From: an uncultured Anaerovibrio sp.
GTDB taxonomy: Bacteria; Bacillota; Negativicutes; Selenomonadales; Selenomonadaceae
Length of the DNA stretch: 46,402 nt
Reading direction: 5' to 3'
NCBI GenBank assembly: GCA_934203205.1
Contig: CAKPYV010000016.1
Span: forward strand, 1 to 46,402
The notes under the pieces: generated by a model
What the model saw: the letters and a program-made list of their open reading frames with translations, nothing else
Databases searched by the model: none
Told to the model about the DNA's origin: nothing
Translations under genes and position numbers: made by a program
Shown here: piece by piece, positions 33,312 to 42,155 of the stretch
How the letters are laid out: the number at the start of each line of letters is the position of its first letter
How positions within the stretch are numbered: the first letter of the stretch is position 1

Positions 33312-35138
33312 ATGTTAAAGGGACTTTTTGCAAATCTAAATCTTGCCAAAAAGCTGTCCATAAGCTTTTTGACTCTAGCTCTAGTACCTATTGTCATTGT
33401 TACGGCTATTGCCTCCTACAATATGTACAATGAACGTATGGCAACAGTAAACCAGCACAATCTTTATGTGGCTCAGATGAAATCTGATAGTATGGATAAT
33501 ATTCTCATGAATCAGATACAGCTCATGGAAGCTTTATCTGCCTCTTTGGAAGCCAAAAGCATGAATCCAGCTCAGATGATACCGCTTTTGCAAAATGGCG
33601 TAAGGCACTCTCCTTTGATTGCCAATATGTTTATCTGTGATTTAACAGGCAATCAGGTGGCTAGAGACTCTGGCAATTATGTCAACGTAGCAGACAGAGA
33701 ATATGTTCGGGCCGTCATGCAGGAGGGCAAGGCCTATGCCTTCAGTGATGCTGTTATATCCAAAGTTACCAACAAGGTAATGATTATTGCTGCCGTACCT
33801 ATCAAGGACGAATCCGGCAATGTTATCGGTGCTATGGCCTCCACCTTTAATATGGATACCCTCCAGAAACTTTTGCTGGAGGATACCAACAATTTGACAG
33901 ATAGACAGGAAATTGTATTCCTCACCGATTCCAAAGGTAATGTTATGATACATCCAGAGGAAAAATTTGTGCAGACTCTTACCAATTGGAGTGGCATGGA
34001 GCCTGTAAAGGCTGCTGCCTCTGGCAAAACCGAAGTGTGTCAATATGTAAATGGTGATAATGTAGACTCCCTGGCAGCCAGTGCCCCTGTAGGAAATCTG
34101 GGCTGGGGTATCGTGGTGGAAAACTCCCGCAGTGATGTTCTGAGTGTTATCTATAATGCTATAACAGCAATTGCTATTATTATGATAGTCCTGCTGGCCT
34201 TGGTAGTGGTTTTTGCCCGGATACTGGCTAATTCCTTTGCTGCTCCAATGAAGGAGTTGGCAGAGAAATCTGAGCTGATGGCCAATGGAGATTTGACTGT
34301 CCGTCTTAATGTAGAATCCAATGACGAAATCGGCCATGCCGCCAATGCCTTTAACAAAATGTCCTGCCAGATGAATGAGGTTATGAGCAAGATTTCCATT
34401 GCCTCCCAGCAGGTAGCCAGCGGTTCCAAAAACATCGCTGATGCTGGCAATATGCTGGCCAAGGGTGCTTCCTCTCAGGCCTCCTCTGTAGAGGAGCTGT
34501 CTGCCTCTATTTCCGAAATTAACGAGCAGACCAAGAACAATGCTGGCAATGCCGAAGAAGCCAATAACCTGGCCAGCGAGACCCATACCAAGGCCAATAT
34601 AGGCAATCAGCGTATGGAGGAAATGCTGCAGGCTATGGTGGATATTAATGAATCCTCCAACAATATTGCCAAGATTATCAAAGTAATTGATGAAATTGCC
34701 TTCCAGACCAATATTCTGGCTCTTAACGCTGCTGTAGAGGCCGCTAGAGCCGGTCAGCACGGCAAAGGCTTTGCTGTAGTGGCTGAGGAGGTGCGGAATC
34801 TGGCTGCCCGCAGTGCGGAGGCTGCCAAATCTACCACAGAGATTATTCAGCATTCCATTGACAAGGTAAATGCCGGCACTGAGCTGGCCAAGGGCACGGC
34901 TCAGGCTCTCCGCAGCATTAAGGAAAGCATCGATAAGGTAACGGTGCTGGTGGCAGATATTGCCCAGGCCTCTCAGAAGCAAAGCTCTGCCCTGCAAATG
35001 CTGAATCAGGGGGTTTTGCAGGTATCCAATGTGGTACAGACCAATTCCTCCACAGCAGAGGAATCCGCTTCCGCCTCTGTAGAGCTTAACGCTCAGGCTG
35101 AATTGCTGCAGGAGGCTGTAAGCAAATTCAAAATCTAA
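33312..35138 (+). CDS. Methyl-accepting chemotaxis protein with periplasmic dCACHE-type sensor
   Basis: The 608-residue receptor has a membrane helix at about 17-36, a periplasmic sensor of about 245 residues with Cache features (NYVNVADREYVRAVMQEG, then KGNVMIHPEEK), a second helix near 281-303, a HAMP segment (FAAPMKELAEKSELMANGDL), and a cytoplasmic coiled coil. The signalling tip IDEIAFQTNILALNAAVEAA is perfect. dCACHE receptors usually bind amino acids, organic acids or amines; the ligand is unknown. AAGGGGATGG precedes the ATG. It and the flagellar genes near 41 kb indicate a motile organism. Confidence 0.93.
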   Translation: MLKGLFANLNLAKKLSISFLTLALVPIVIVTAIASYNMYNERMATVNQHNLYVAQMKSDSMDNILMNQIQLMEALSASLEAKSMNPAQMIPLLQNGVRHSPLIANMFICDLTGNQVARDSGNYVNVADREYVRAVMQEGKAYAFSDAVISKVTNKVMIIAAVPIKDESGNVIGAMASTFNMDTLQKLLLEDTNNLTDRQEIVFLTDSKGNVMIHPEEKFVQTLTNWSGMEPVKAAASGKTEVCQYVNGDNVDSLAASAPVGNLGWGIVVENSRSDVLSVIYNAITAIAIIMIVLLALVVVFARILANSFAAPMKELAEKSELMANGDLTVRLNVESNDEIGHAANAFNKMSCQMNEVMSKISIASQQVASGSKNIADAGNMLAKGASSQASSVEELSASISEINEQTKNNAGNAEEANNLASETHTKANIGNQRMEEMLQAMVDINESSNNIAKIIKVIDEIAFQTNILALNAAVEAARAGQHGKGFAVVAEEVRNLAARSAEAAKSTTEIIQHSIDKVNAGTELAKGTAQALRSIKESIDKVTVLVADIAQASQKQSSALQMLNQGVLQVSNVVQTNSSTAEESASASVELNAQAELLQEAVSKFKI

Positions 35139-35195
35139 AGAAAGGTATTTCCAGTTGTCAATTTTGAGACATAGGAAAAATTCGAGGTAAATTTC

Positions 35196-36182
35196 ATGAA
35201 TGTACGTGATGATTTTTTGCTATACAATAACAAGGAAATAAATAAAAATGTACTGCTCTCTGCCAAAAGCAAACGGCGTATGCGCAAATCCAAAAGTGAT
35301 AATACCTTGAAATCCTATGCGGCAGACTGGAATGATTTTACGGATTGGTGCGAAGCCAACAAGCTTTGCCCCCTCCCCTGCAAGCCAGAGGATATTGTCA
35401 ACTACGTCAATGATTTAGCAGATAACGCCAAGGCTAATACCGTTTCCCGCCGGATAACAGCTATTTCCGAGAATCATATTGCTGGAGGCTATCAGGAAAA
35501 CAATCCTGCCAAGCATGTAATGGTACACAATGCCATGCAGGCCATTCGCCGGGAAAAGGGCACCTTTCAGCACGGCAAGGCTCCTATTCTCATGGAAACC
35601 CTGCCCCTGCTGGCAGATATGCTGTCAGGCAGTGATTTAGTTACTCTGCGGGACAAGGCATTGCTTTTTCTAGGCTTTGCCGGAGCTTTCCGTCGTTCTG
35701 AGCTGGTGGCGGTGCAAATAGAAGATTTGACCTTTACCACCCAGGGAATGGTTGTCTTTATTCCTCAATCCAAAGGTGATCAGCTGGGAGCTGGCTCAGA
35801 AATCGCCATTCCCTATGCACCTCAGAAGGAAATATGTGCTGTTCGGGCAGTAAGAAACTGGATGGAGGCAGCAGGCATTACCTCCGGTCCCCTCTTCCGA
35901 GGTTTTAAGCGAAATCTACAGCCTAGGGACACTCAATTAAACGATAAGGCCGTAGCAGAAATTGTCAAGAAATACATGGCCAGATTGGGGCTGGACCCCT
36001 CTGACTTTGCTGGTCATAGTCTCCGCCGTGGCTTTGCCACCAGTGCAGCCCAGCATGATTTGAACACTTTGGAAATCATGCGGCAAACCAGACACAAATC
36101 TGAAAAGATGGTTCACCGCTATATAGAGCAAGGCAATCTTTTCAAGGAAAATGCTCTGGGCAAAATGTTTAATAAAAAATAA
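35196..36182 (+). CDS. Tyrosine recombinase (phage/plasmid-type site-specific integrase)
   Basis: The 328-residue protein has an N-terminal SAM-like core-binding domain (about 35-120) and a C-terminal catalytic domain with all active-site residues: Arg166 (AFRRSEL), Lys193 (PQSKGDQ), His274 and Arg277 (GHSLRRGF), His300 (TRHKS) and nucleophile Tyr309 (HRYIEQG). The QSKGDQLGAGSEIAIP segment and the ending resemble integrases carried on plasmids and integrative elements rather than XerC/XerD. No attachment repeats, excisionase or phage genes surround it. It follows the chemoreceptor by 57 bases. It may be a remnant or domesticated recombinase. Confidence 0.9.
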   Translation: MNVRDDFLLYNNKEINKNVLLSAKSKRRMRKSKSDNTLKSYAADWNDFTDWCEANKLCPLPCKPEDIVNYVNDLADNAKANTVSRRITAISENHIAGGYQENNPAKHVMVHNAMQAIRREKGTFQHGKAPILMETLPLLADMLSGSDLVTLRDKALLFLGFAGAFRRSELVAVQIEDLTFTTQGMVVFIPQSKGDQLGAGSEIAIPYAPQKEICAVRAVRNWMEAAGITSGPLFRGFKRNLQPRDTQLNDKAVAEIVKKYMARLGLDPSDFAGHSLRRGFATSAAQHDLNTLEIMRQTRHKSEKMVHRYIEQGNLFKENALGKMFNKK

Positions 36183-36185
36183 AAA

Positions 36186-36230
36186 GCAGAGGTTATCCCC
36201 TATGAATTTAGTGAGATAACCTCTACTTGT
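36186..36230 (+). terminator. Possible terminator or attenuating hairpin after the recombinase gene
   Basis: Arms AGAGGTTATC (36188-36197) and GATAACCTCT (36215-36224) form a perfect 10-bp stem with a 17-base loop. The trailing sequence (ACTTGTATCTTT) has few T residues, so termination is uncertain. Confidence 0.5.
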
Positions 36231-36256
36231 ATCTTTACCCTGAAAGGAACGATAGC

Positions 36257-36748
36257 GTGAAACACAAAATATTTTTTCTTCTTGGCAGCCTGTTAATCTT
36301 ACTGGGTGGCTTTGGCTATGGTTATACCTATATGCTGGATCATCGCAGTGCTGACAGCCTATCTGCCTACTGTGATATTGATTTTCGAGCGGATACTGAT
36401 GAGCAGGGCAAAATATCCACGGCAAATCTAACCTTGCAGGATTACCGTTTTGCAGGAAATCAGCTAAAACCTGTGATTCTGCTGATTTGCGATAATGATA
36501 TGTACGACATTAAGGCTTCTGTACGACAGACACCTCCTAGCTACTCCGTTGCCTTCTACAATGACAAAACCACCTTCAAGAACACCAATAAGCTCTTTGC
36601 GGAATTTCCTACGGAAACCTTTGAGGCTATCCGCCAAGCTCAGGTGGTAATAGTCAGATTTACCTATGACAATGAAGATACTGTAGAGCTGCCCTTGAAC
36701 GAACATGATCTGGAATATTGGAAGGATCAGCTAAAGGACAAAAACTAA
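36257..36748 (+). CDS. Small membrane-anchored protein of unknown function
   Basis: Starting at the GTG at 36257 (AAAGGA eight bases upstream), the product has 163 residues. It has one N-terminal membrane helix (about 5-23) and a soluble, probably extracytoplasmic domain of about 135 residues that is acidic and rich in beta-like segments. I do not recognise a family; an ATG-like upstream frame start lacks a ribosome site. It lies alone between the recombinase and the convergent fba gene, with a terminator between it and fba. Confidence 0.65.
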   Translation: MKHKIFFLLGSLLILLGGFGYGYTYMLDHRSADSLSAYCDIDFRADTDEQGKISTANLTLQDYRFAGNQLKPVILLICDNDMYDIKASVRQTPPSYSVAFYNDKTTFKNTNKLFAEFPTETFEAIRQAQVVIVRFTYDNEDTVELPLNEHDLEYWKDQLKDKN

Positions 36749-36796
36749 AAATTTTGAATTTCTCCATGTTAGAAAATCCAGATTTATTTTACAACA

Positions 36797-36833
36797 CAAA
36801 AAGCTGCAGGACCGAAATCCTGCAGCCTTTTTT
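36797..36833. terminator. Bidirectional intrinsic terminator between the 36257 gene and fba
   Basis: Arms GCTGCAGGA and TCCTGCAGC pair perfectly, with an A-run on one side and a T-run on the other, so the hairpin can stop transcripts from both convergent genes. Confidence 0.85.
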
Positions 36834-36855
36834 CGTTTATACTGCTATGCCAATA

Positions 36856-37824
36856 TTAGTAAGCACCGTCGCAGCCCAGAACGTTCTTAATCTTGTGCTC
36901 AACCAAAGCCTTGATGTTATCGCGAGCAGGAGCCAGATACTGACGTGGGTCGAAATGCTCAGGATGCTGAGTGAAGTGCTGACGAATACCAGCAGTGAGA
37001 GCCAGACGCAGATCGGAGTCAACATTAATCTTGCAAACTGCGCTGCGAGCTGCCTTGCGGAGCTGATCCTCTGGAATACCAATAGCATCAGCCAGGTTGC
37101 CGCCATTCTCATTGATAATCTTTACATACTCTGGAACTACAGAGGATGCACCGTGGAGAACGATTGGGAAGTTAGGCAGCTTCTTGGTAATCTCCTCCAG
37201 AATATCGAAACGGAGCTCAGGTGGTACCAGAACGCCCTCTGCATTGCGGGTGCACTGTGCAGGAGTGAACTTGAAAGCGCCGTGGCTGGTGCCGATAGCA
37301 ATAGCCAGAGAATCAACGCCAGTACGCTCAACGAATTCCTCTACCTCATCAGGGCTGGTGTAAGCAGCATCATGTGCCTCTACCTGTACGTCATCCTCAA
37401 TGCCGGCCAGCTTGCCCAGCTCGCCCTCTACTACTACGCCACGCTCATGAGCGTACTCTACTACCTTCTTGGTAACCTCAATGTTCTCCTCGAAGGAACG
37501 AGCAGAGCCATCGATCATAACGGAAGTGAAACCACCGTCGATGCAGGACTTACAAGTCTCGAAATCTGCACCATGATCCAGATGGAGAGCTACTGGCAGG
37601 TCAGGATGAACCTCCAAAGCAGCCTTTACCAGATGTACCAGATACTGATGGTTTGCATACTTGCGAGCACCAGCGGAGCACTGGAGGATTACAGGTGAAT
37701 GAAGCTCTGCAGCGGCATCAGTGATACCCTGTACAATCTCCATGTTGTTTACGTTGAATGCACCGATAGCGTAACCGCCCTCGTATGCTTTTTTGAACAT
37801 TTCTTTAGTTCCTACTAATGGCAT
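36856..37824 (-). CDS. fba: Class II fructose-1,6-bisphosphate aldolase
   Basis: The 322-residue protein is a zinc-dependent aldolase. LHLDHG holds the catalytic Asp and the zinc His, followed by GFTSVMIDGS, then VEGELGKLAG with the zinc-region Glu, AIAIGTSHGAF with a zinc His, and VLHGASSV with the last zinc His. It cleaves or forms fructose-1,6-bisphosphate in glycolysis and gluconeogenesis. The ATG at 37824 follows AGGGGG; the reported start at 37842 is a TTG that overlaps the leader. A TATAAT with TG extension lies about 30 bases upstream. Confidence 0.95.
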   Translation of the reverse strand: MPLVGTKEMFKKAYEGGYAIGAFNVNNMEIVQGITDAAAELHSPVILQCSAGARKYANHQYLVHLVKAALEVHPDLPVALHLDHGADFETCKSCIDGGFTSVMIDGSARSFEENIEVTKKVVEYAHERGVVVEGELGKLAGIEDDVQVEAHDAAYTSPDEVEEFVERTGVDSLAIAIGTSHGAFKFTPAQCTRNAEGVLVPPELRFDILEEITKKLPNFPIVLHGASSVVPEYVKIINENGGNLADAIGIPEDQLRKAARSAVCKINVDSDLRLALTAGIRQHFTQHPEHFDPRQYLAPARDNIKALVEHKIKNVLGCDGAY

Positions 37825-37854
37825 ATAAAAACCCCCTATCAAAATTATGTACTC

Positions 37855-37860
37855 ATTATA
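37855..37860 (-). promoter_or_regulatory. Extended -10 element of the fba promoter with overlapping palindrome
   Basis: Minus-strand TGCTATAAT is an extended -10. Just upstream, an imperfect palindrome (CAC/GTG flanking T- and A-runs, about 37862-37886) covers the -35 region, where no good hexamer is seen. An operator there is possible. Confidence 0.55.
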
Positions 37861-38069
37861 GCACAGTTTTTTTTAAAAAAACAGTGTTTAAAAAGATATT
37901 TTTTATTATCTGTATCAAATTTTGATGAAATTTTGTAAAGCCTGTAAATGTTGAAATGAACAATCTTTCAATGGTAAAAATTTAAATGGACAAGTGACCT
38001 TTTATGTGATAAATTTTATAAGGTTTGAATTTATTTTGTTATTAAGTTTAATTGTAAAGGAGTGTTTTC

Positions 38070-39320
38070 ATGTTAGAGAACAATCGTGTTATTCAGGTGG
38101 ATCAGAGGCCGCCATTACAAAAAACCATTCCTCTGAGCCTGCAACATCTTTTTGCTATGTTTGGTTCCACTGTACTGGTTCCTATTCTATTTAATGTAAA
38201 TCCAGCTACTGTGTTGCTTTTTAATGGTATTGGCACCCTGCTGTACCTTTTCCTGTGCAAAGGGCGGATTCCTGCCTATCTAGGCTCCAGCTTTGCCTTT
38301 ATCTCCCCTGTTTTTGCTGTACTTAGTCAGTACAGCTACGAAGCCGCTCTGGGAGGCTTTATTGTGGTAGGTGCAGTATTTGTGGCTGTAGGCCTGGTGG
38401 TAAAGGCTGTAGGTACCAGCTGGATAGATTTTATCTTCCCACCAGCTGCTATGGGTGCCATTGTGGCTGTTATCGGTTTGGAGCTAATGCCTGTAGCTGC
38501 TGGTATGTCAGGACTAACCTCCAAGGAGCCTGATTCTGCTACCATTATTGTAGCTGTACTCACCCTGGCTATTACCCTGCTGGCTCAGGTTGCCTGCCGA
38601 GGATTTTTGCAGATTATTCCTATCCTTATCGGTATTGTATCAGGCTATATTATTGCCTGCCTCTTTGGCATTGTGGATTTCAGCATTATTGAAAAGGCAC
38701 CTTGGTTTGCACTGCCTACCTTCTATACCCCTGAATTCAATATGAATGCTATTTTGATTATTCTGCCTGCTGCCCTGGTAGTTATCGTAGAGCATGTAGG
38801 TCATCTTATTGTTACCGGTAATATTGTAGGAGCGGACTTGACCAAGGACCCTGGCTTGGATCGTTCCATTATTGGCAATGGTATTTCTACCATGATTTCC
38901 GGTTGCTTTGGTTCTACCCCTAATACCACCTATGGCGAGAATATTGGTGTCCTGGCCATTACCAAGGTTTTCAGCACCTGGGTTATTGGCGGCGCAGCTA
39001 TTTTTGCCATTATCTTGTCCTGCTTCGGCAAGCTGGCGGCAGCTATTCAGAGCATTCCAGCCCCTGTTATGGGTGGTGTATCCATGCTGCTCTTTGGTGT
39101 AATTGCAGCTTCCGGTATTCGTGTACTGGTAGAAAGCAAGGTGGATTACAACAAACCTGTTAATCTTATGCTAACGGCTGTTGTTATGGGTATTGGTGTC
39201 AGCACCGCCAGCATTACCCTGGGAACTGTTACCCTTAGCGGTATGTCTTTGGCCACTGTCGTAGCTATTGTATTAAGTATCTGCTTCAATCTTATTAGCA
39301 AACTAAGAGGCGAAGAATAA
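38070..39320 (+). CDS. uraA: Uracil permease / nucleobase:cation symporter-2
   Basis: The 416-residue polytopic membrane protein (about 14 helices) belongs to the NCS2/UraA family. It has LQHLFAMFGSTVLVP, the substrate Glu in FGSTPNTTYGENIGV, and GGVSMLLFGVIAASG. It imports uracil, or a related base, with protons. AAAGGAG precedes the ATG. The RluA-type pseudouridine synthase gene starts three bases after it in the same direction. No PyrR attenuator was recognised in the 245-base upstream gap. Confidence 0.92.
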   Translation: MLENNRVIQVDQRPPLQKTIPLSLQHLFAMFGSTVLVPILFNVNPATVLLFNGIGTLLYLFLCKGRIPAYLGSSFAFISPVFAVLSQYSYEAALGGFIVVGAVFVAVGLVVKAVGTSWIDFIFPPAAMGAIVAVIGLELMPVAAGMSGLTSKEPDSATIIVAVLTLAITLLAQVACRGFLQIIPILIGIVSGYIIACLFGIVDFSIIEKAPWFALPTFYTPEFNMNAILIILPAALVVIVEHVGHLIVTGNIVGADLTKDPGLDRSIIGNGISTMISGCFGSTPNTTYGENIGVLAITKVFSTWVIGGAAIFAIILSCFGKLAAAIQSIPAPVMGGVSMLLFGVIAASGIRVLVESKVDYNKPVNLMLTAVVMGIGVSTASITLGTVTLSGMSLATVVAIVLSICFNLISKLRGEE

Positions 39321-39323
39321 TTT

Positions 39324-40208
39324 ATGGATATAACCTATAAGGTTTCTGAGAAAGCTCTGGCCCCTGTGGAGGTCAGGGCTTTTCTTAGAAAGGAATGTGG
39401 CTTTAGCCACGGTCTTTGGCGCCGTTTGAAGTGGAATGGCCGTCTCCTGATAAACAATCAGGAGGTGCGGTGTACCACAGCTATGGCTCAGGCTGGGGAT
39501 AAAATTCGCTGTATTATTCCCCAGGAATCATCTCTGGTAGCTACTCCTATGAAGCTGGATATTCGCTATGAGAATGAATATCTGTTGGTACTGAACAAAC
39601 CTGCTGGCATATTGGTTCACCCTACAGGAGGAGATTATAGCAATACTCTGGGCAATGGAATTTTGCATTATTATCAGGAAACTGGCCAAAATCTGGATTT
39701 TCATCCTGTCCATAGGCTGGATAGAAATACTACCGGCTTGGTAATTGTAGCCAAACTACCCCAGTTACAGAATATGCTTACCCAGCAGAATGGAGGCAAA
39801 TTCTTTCATCGCAGCTATCTGGCCATCATTGAGGGGACAATGCCCCAGCCCCAGGGCACTATAGATTTGCCTATTGCCAGACATCCAGAGAGCATTATTC
39901 AGCGTATCTGTCCCCCTGATGGGCAGGGACAAAGAGCCATTACCCATTATCGTACAATTTGCCAAAGGCAAGGCAGGTCACTACTAGAACTGCAACTGGA
40001 AACAGGCCGTACTCATCAAATAAGGGTGCATTTGGCCTCTCTTGGCCATCCCCTGCTGGGAGACGAGCTTTACGGCGGGAATATGAAATATATCCAGCGA
40101 CAGGCCCTCCATGCCTACCACCTAGAGCTGGACAATCCCCTAACCGCCCAGCACCTCTCCATCTACACCGACCTGCCAGCCGATATGCAGGCCTTATTCT
40201 GGAGCTAA
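39324..40208 (+). CDS. RluA-family pseudouridine synthase
   Basis: The 294-residue protein has the RluA catalytic motif HRLDRNTTGLVIVAK, with the nucleophilic Asp, and the upstream KPAGILVHPTGGD. It isomerises uridine to pseudouridine in rRNA or tRNA; the target site cannot be read from sequence. An N-terminal S4-like RNA-binding segment (about 15-75, WNGRLLINNQEV) is present. Starting three bases after uraA without a strong ribosome site of its own, it is likely translated by coupling. The LDRNTTG form deviates slightly from the usual LDRxTSG. Confidence 0.92.
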   Translation: MDITYKVSEKALAPVEVRAFLRKECGFSHGLWRRLKWNGRLLINNQEVRCTTAMAQAGDKIRCIIPQESSLVATPMKLDIRYENEYLLVLNKPAGILVHPTGGDYSNTLGNGILHYYQETGQNLDFHPVHRLDRNTTGLVIVAKLPQLQNMLTQQNGGKFFHRSYLAIIEGTMPQPQGTIDLPIARHPESIIQRICPPDGQGQRAITHYRTICQRQGRSLLELQLETGRTHQIRVHLASLGHPLLGDELYGGNMKYIQRQALHAYHLELDNPLTAQHLSIYTDLPADMQALFWS

Positions 40209-40223
40209 ATATAATTTCAAAAT

Positions 40224-40258
40224 AAAATCCGGGTTGGCCAAGGCCTTCCCGGATTTTT
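40224..40258. terminator. Bidirectional intrinsic terminator between rluA-type gene and flgE
   Basis: Arms AAAATCCGGG and CCCGGATTTT form a perfect stem with A- and T-runs on either side, suiting the convergent genes. Confidence 0.88.
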
Positions 40259-40271
40259 AGTTGTTATGAAA

Positions 40272-41486
40272 TTAACGCTTCATATTAATTAAGGTTTCCA
40301 GCAATTCATCGGAAACTGTGATAATTTTGGAATTGGACTGATAACCACGCTGGGTAACAATCATATCTGTCAGCTCACTGGCCATATCTACATTGGACAT
40401 TTCCAAAGAGGATGGAGTAATGGTACAGCCAAGATCACCAGCAGTCTTAATATTTGCTTCACCAGAGTTATTGGAGAGGCTATACAAAGAATTACCTGTT
40501 TTAGTTAATCCTGCTGCGTTATTAAACTGAGCCACTGCCACCTGTGCCTCCTGACGATTAACACCATTAGTGTAGGTACCTGTAATTATGCCCTTAGAGT
40601 CAATGGAAACACTCTTCAAGGTACCTGCCGCATAACCATCTGTAGTACTATAAGCTGTATTACTACCAGAATACTGAGTTAAGGAGGAAAGCCCTGATGC
40701 ATTAATATCTAAATTAATTGCAGCTGCACCAGATGGAGCCTGTGGATCCAATGTTACAGTACCAGTTCCGCCAGAAGCATAGCCTCCACCTGCATCAAAT
40801 TTCAAATTTGGAATAGTTCCTTTGGCTGGTGTACCAACAGTAATGGACCACTCATTAGCAGCAACTTTTGTTAAGGTTAGCGTAATTTGCTGAGCAGCAC
40901 CTTGCGAATCATAAGATGTGCTAATAATATTTGATGTATCATTCACTGCTGCATCTGCATTCAAGTTTCCACTTATAATCATTTTGCCACTTGCTTTGGC
41001 AGCCATCGTCTTTCCTGCAGGAATCTTAATACCTGTGGTATCGCCACCACTATTTATTACACCATCAGTTCCCATCCAGCCTTGAACCATCAAACCATCA
41101 CTGTTGACATAATTTCCTTCAGCATCAAATTTGAAGTTACCATTTCTAGTGTAATATGCATTATTGCCATCCTTCACAACAAAAAGACCATTGCTAGAAA
41201 GGCACAAATCTGTATTGACACCAGTAGACTGTACAGAACCATCTGTAAACAAGGTATCAATAGAGGAAGTAGCGGAACCCAAGCCAATCTGCTTTGGATT
41301 GGTACCTCCTCCATTATCCGTAGGGGCGGAGGCTCCGCTTAGTGTCTGGCTTAGTGTATCACTAAAGGTTACACGACTGGATTTGAAACCTGTGGTATTT
41401 ACATTGGAGATGTTGTTGCCTACAACATCCATACGAGTCTGGTGATTTTTCAAGCCTGATACACCAGAATAAAGTGAACGCATCAT
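40272..41486 (-). CDS. flgE: Flagellar hook protein FlgE
   Basis: The 404-residue protein has the flagellar rod/hook N-terminal motif SLYSGVSGLKNHQTRMDVVGNNISNVNTTGFK (parts: GVSGLKNHQ, GNNISNVNTTGFKSSR), a long Thr/Ser/Gly-rich middle domain, and the C-terminal MIVTQRGYQSNSKII coiled segment. Hook subunits form the universal joint outside the cell. The length and termini fit a short FlgE rather than FlgG or FlgF. AAAGGAG precedes the start. It follows a TIGR02530-type gene; no other flagellar structural genes are in the window, so the locus is split from the main cluster. Confidence 0.9.
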   Translation of the reverse strand: MMRSLYSGVSGLKNHQTRMDVVGNNISNVNTTGFKSSRVTFSDTLSQTLSGASAPTDNGGGTNPKQIGLGSATSSIDTLFTDGSVQSTGVNTDLCLSSNGLFVVKDGNNAYYTRNGNFKFDAEGNYVNSDGLMVQGWMGTDGVINSGGDTTGIKIPAGKTMAAKASGKMIISGNLNADAAVNDTSNIISTSYDSQGAAQQITLTLTKVAANEWSITVGTPAKGTIPNLKFDAGGGYASGGTGTVTLDPQAPSGAAAINLDINASGLSSLTQYSGSNTAYSTTDGYAAGTLKSVSIDSKGIITGTYTNGVNRQEAQVAVAQFNNAAGLTKTGNSLYSLSNNSGEANIKTAGDLGCTITPSSLEMSNVDMASELTDMIVTQRGYQSNSKIITVSDELLETLINMKR

Positions 41487-41558
41487 AATAAATCATTCTC
41501 CTTTGGTCATGACTGTGTTTTCATCTCTGTCAATCCAAAGCCTCCCGTGGGTCCAGCC

Positions 41559-41837
41559 TTATAGGATTGCTGCACTGTCAATCTTCGTAAAAATATTTTC
41601 CTTGGCACTATCGCCATCTACGGCAGTTACTACCGTTCTTTCCCTGATGCGGACCACCATTGCTACATCATTCAGATAAATAAGAGAGGCTCTGGCCCCC
41701 TTGGCTGATAGCCTGTCCACCGCCTCGTTGAGCTTTTCCATGGCCTGGTGGTCGAACTGGATATGCCGGTCAGACAGCCTCCGCAGGGCATGCTTGGAAA
41801 ATATGGTTTGCCGGATTCCAATTTGCATATTGGTCAT
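41559..41837 (-). CDS. Small flagellar operon protein, TIGR02530 type
   Basis: The 92-residue protein matches the small conserved protein found beside hook genes in many Firmicutes (FSKHALRRLSDRHI, then LIYLNDVAMVVRIRERTVVTAVD). Its exact function is not established; a role in hook assembly or its regulation is inferred from constant neighbourhood. GGAGGG precedes the ATG. It is the first gene of a two-gene unit with flgE (72-base gap). Confidence 0.8.
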   Translation of the reverse strand: MTNMQIGIRQTIFSKHALRRLSDRHIQFDHQAMEKLNEAVDRLSAKGARASLIYLNDVAMVVRIRERTVVTAVDGDSAKENIFTKIDSAAIL

Positions 41838-41909
41838 GTTTCTGCCCTCCCTCCTTAATATTTCCGTGTCGTTGCCACCTTACTTCATCCCTGATTGGCA
41901 GCATTAATT

Positions 41910-41925
41910 TCTCTTAATTAAGAGA
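41910..41925. repeat. Perfect 16-bp palindrome in the flgE unit leader
   Basis: TCTCTTAATTAAGAGA is perfectly self-complementary and lies between the promoter at 41948-41975 and the TIGR02530-type gene. It could be an operator or a chance symmetric sequence. Confidence 0.5.
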
Positions 41926-41947
41926 CACCTCCCCGGATTATGCCACT

Positions 41948-41975
41948 ACTATAACACATTTGCCCCCCCTAGCAA
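41948..41975 (-). promoter_or_regulatory. Probable sigmaA promoter of the flagellar unit
   Basis: Minus-strand TTGCTA and TATAGT are 16 bases apart, about 110 bases before the first gene, with a G-run in the spacer. No flagellar sigma-28 motif was recognised instead. Confidence 0.55.
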
Positions 41976-42081
41976 GACATTTTGCCTGATTACGAATTTT
42001 TAGGCCCATTCTCCTGCCTTGTCCCCTGGCAGGTTTGCAAAAATATTATCAAGTATTCTTCCTAATAAAAGACAATTTAGA

Positions 42082-42110
42082 TTGTGTTGCCGTGGATTTT
42101 TTGCTACAAT
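42082..42110 (+). promoter_or_regulatory. Probable sigmaA promoter of the RND efflux operon
   Basis: TTGTGT and TACAAT are separated by 17 bases, about 45 bases upstream of the adaptor gene. The rest of the 41838-42155 gap holds only the divergent flagellar promoter and palindrome. Confidence 0.6.
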
Positions 42111-42155
42111 TGAAGCATAGTATTTATTGAATTTGCTCAAAGAAGGGGTTAGCGT

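Noticed and set aside
33642..34997. 451-codon minus-strand open frame opposite the chemoreceptor
   Set aside because: It is antisense to an intact receptor with perfect signalling motifs and shows no domain of its own.
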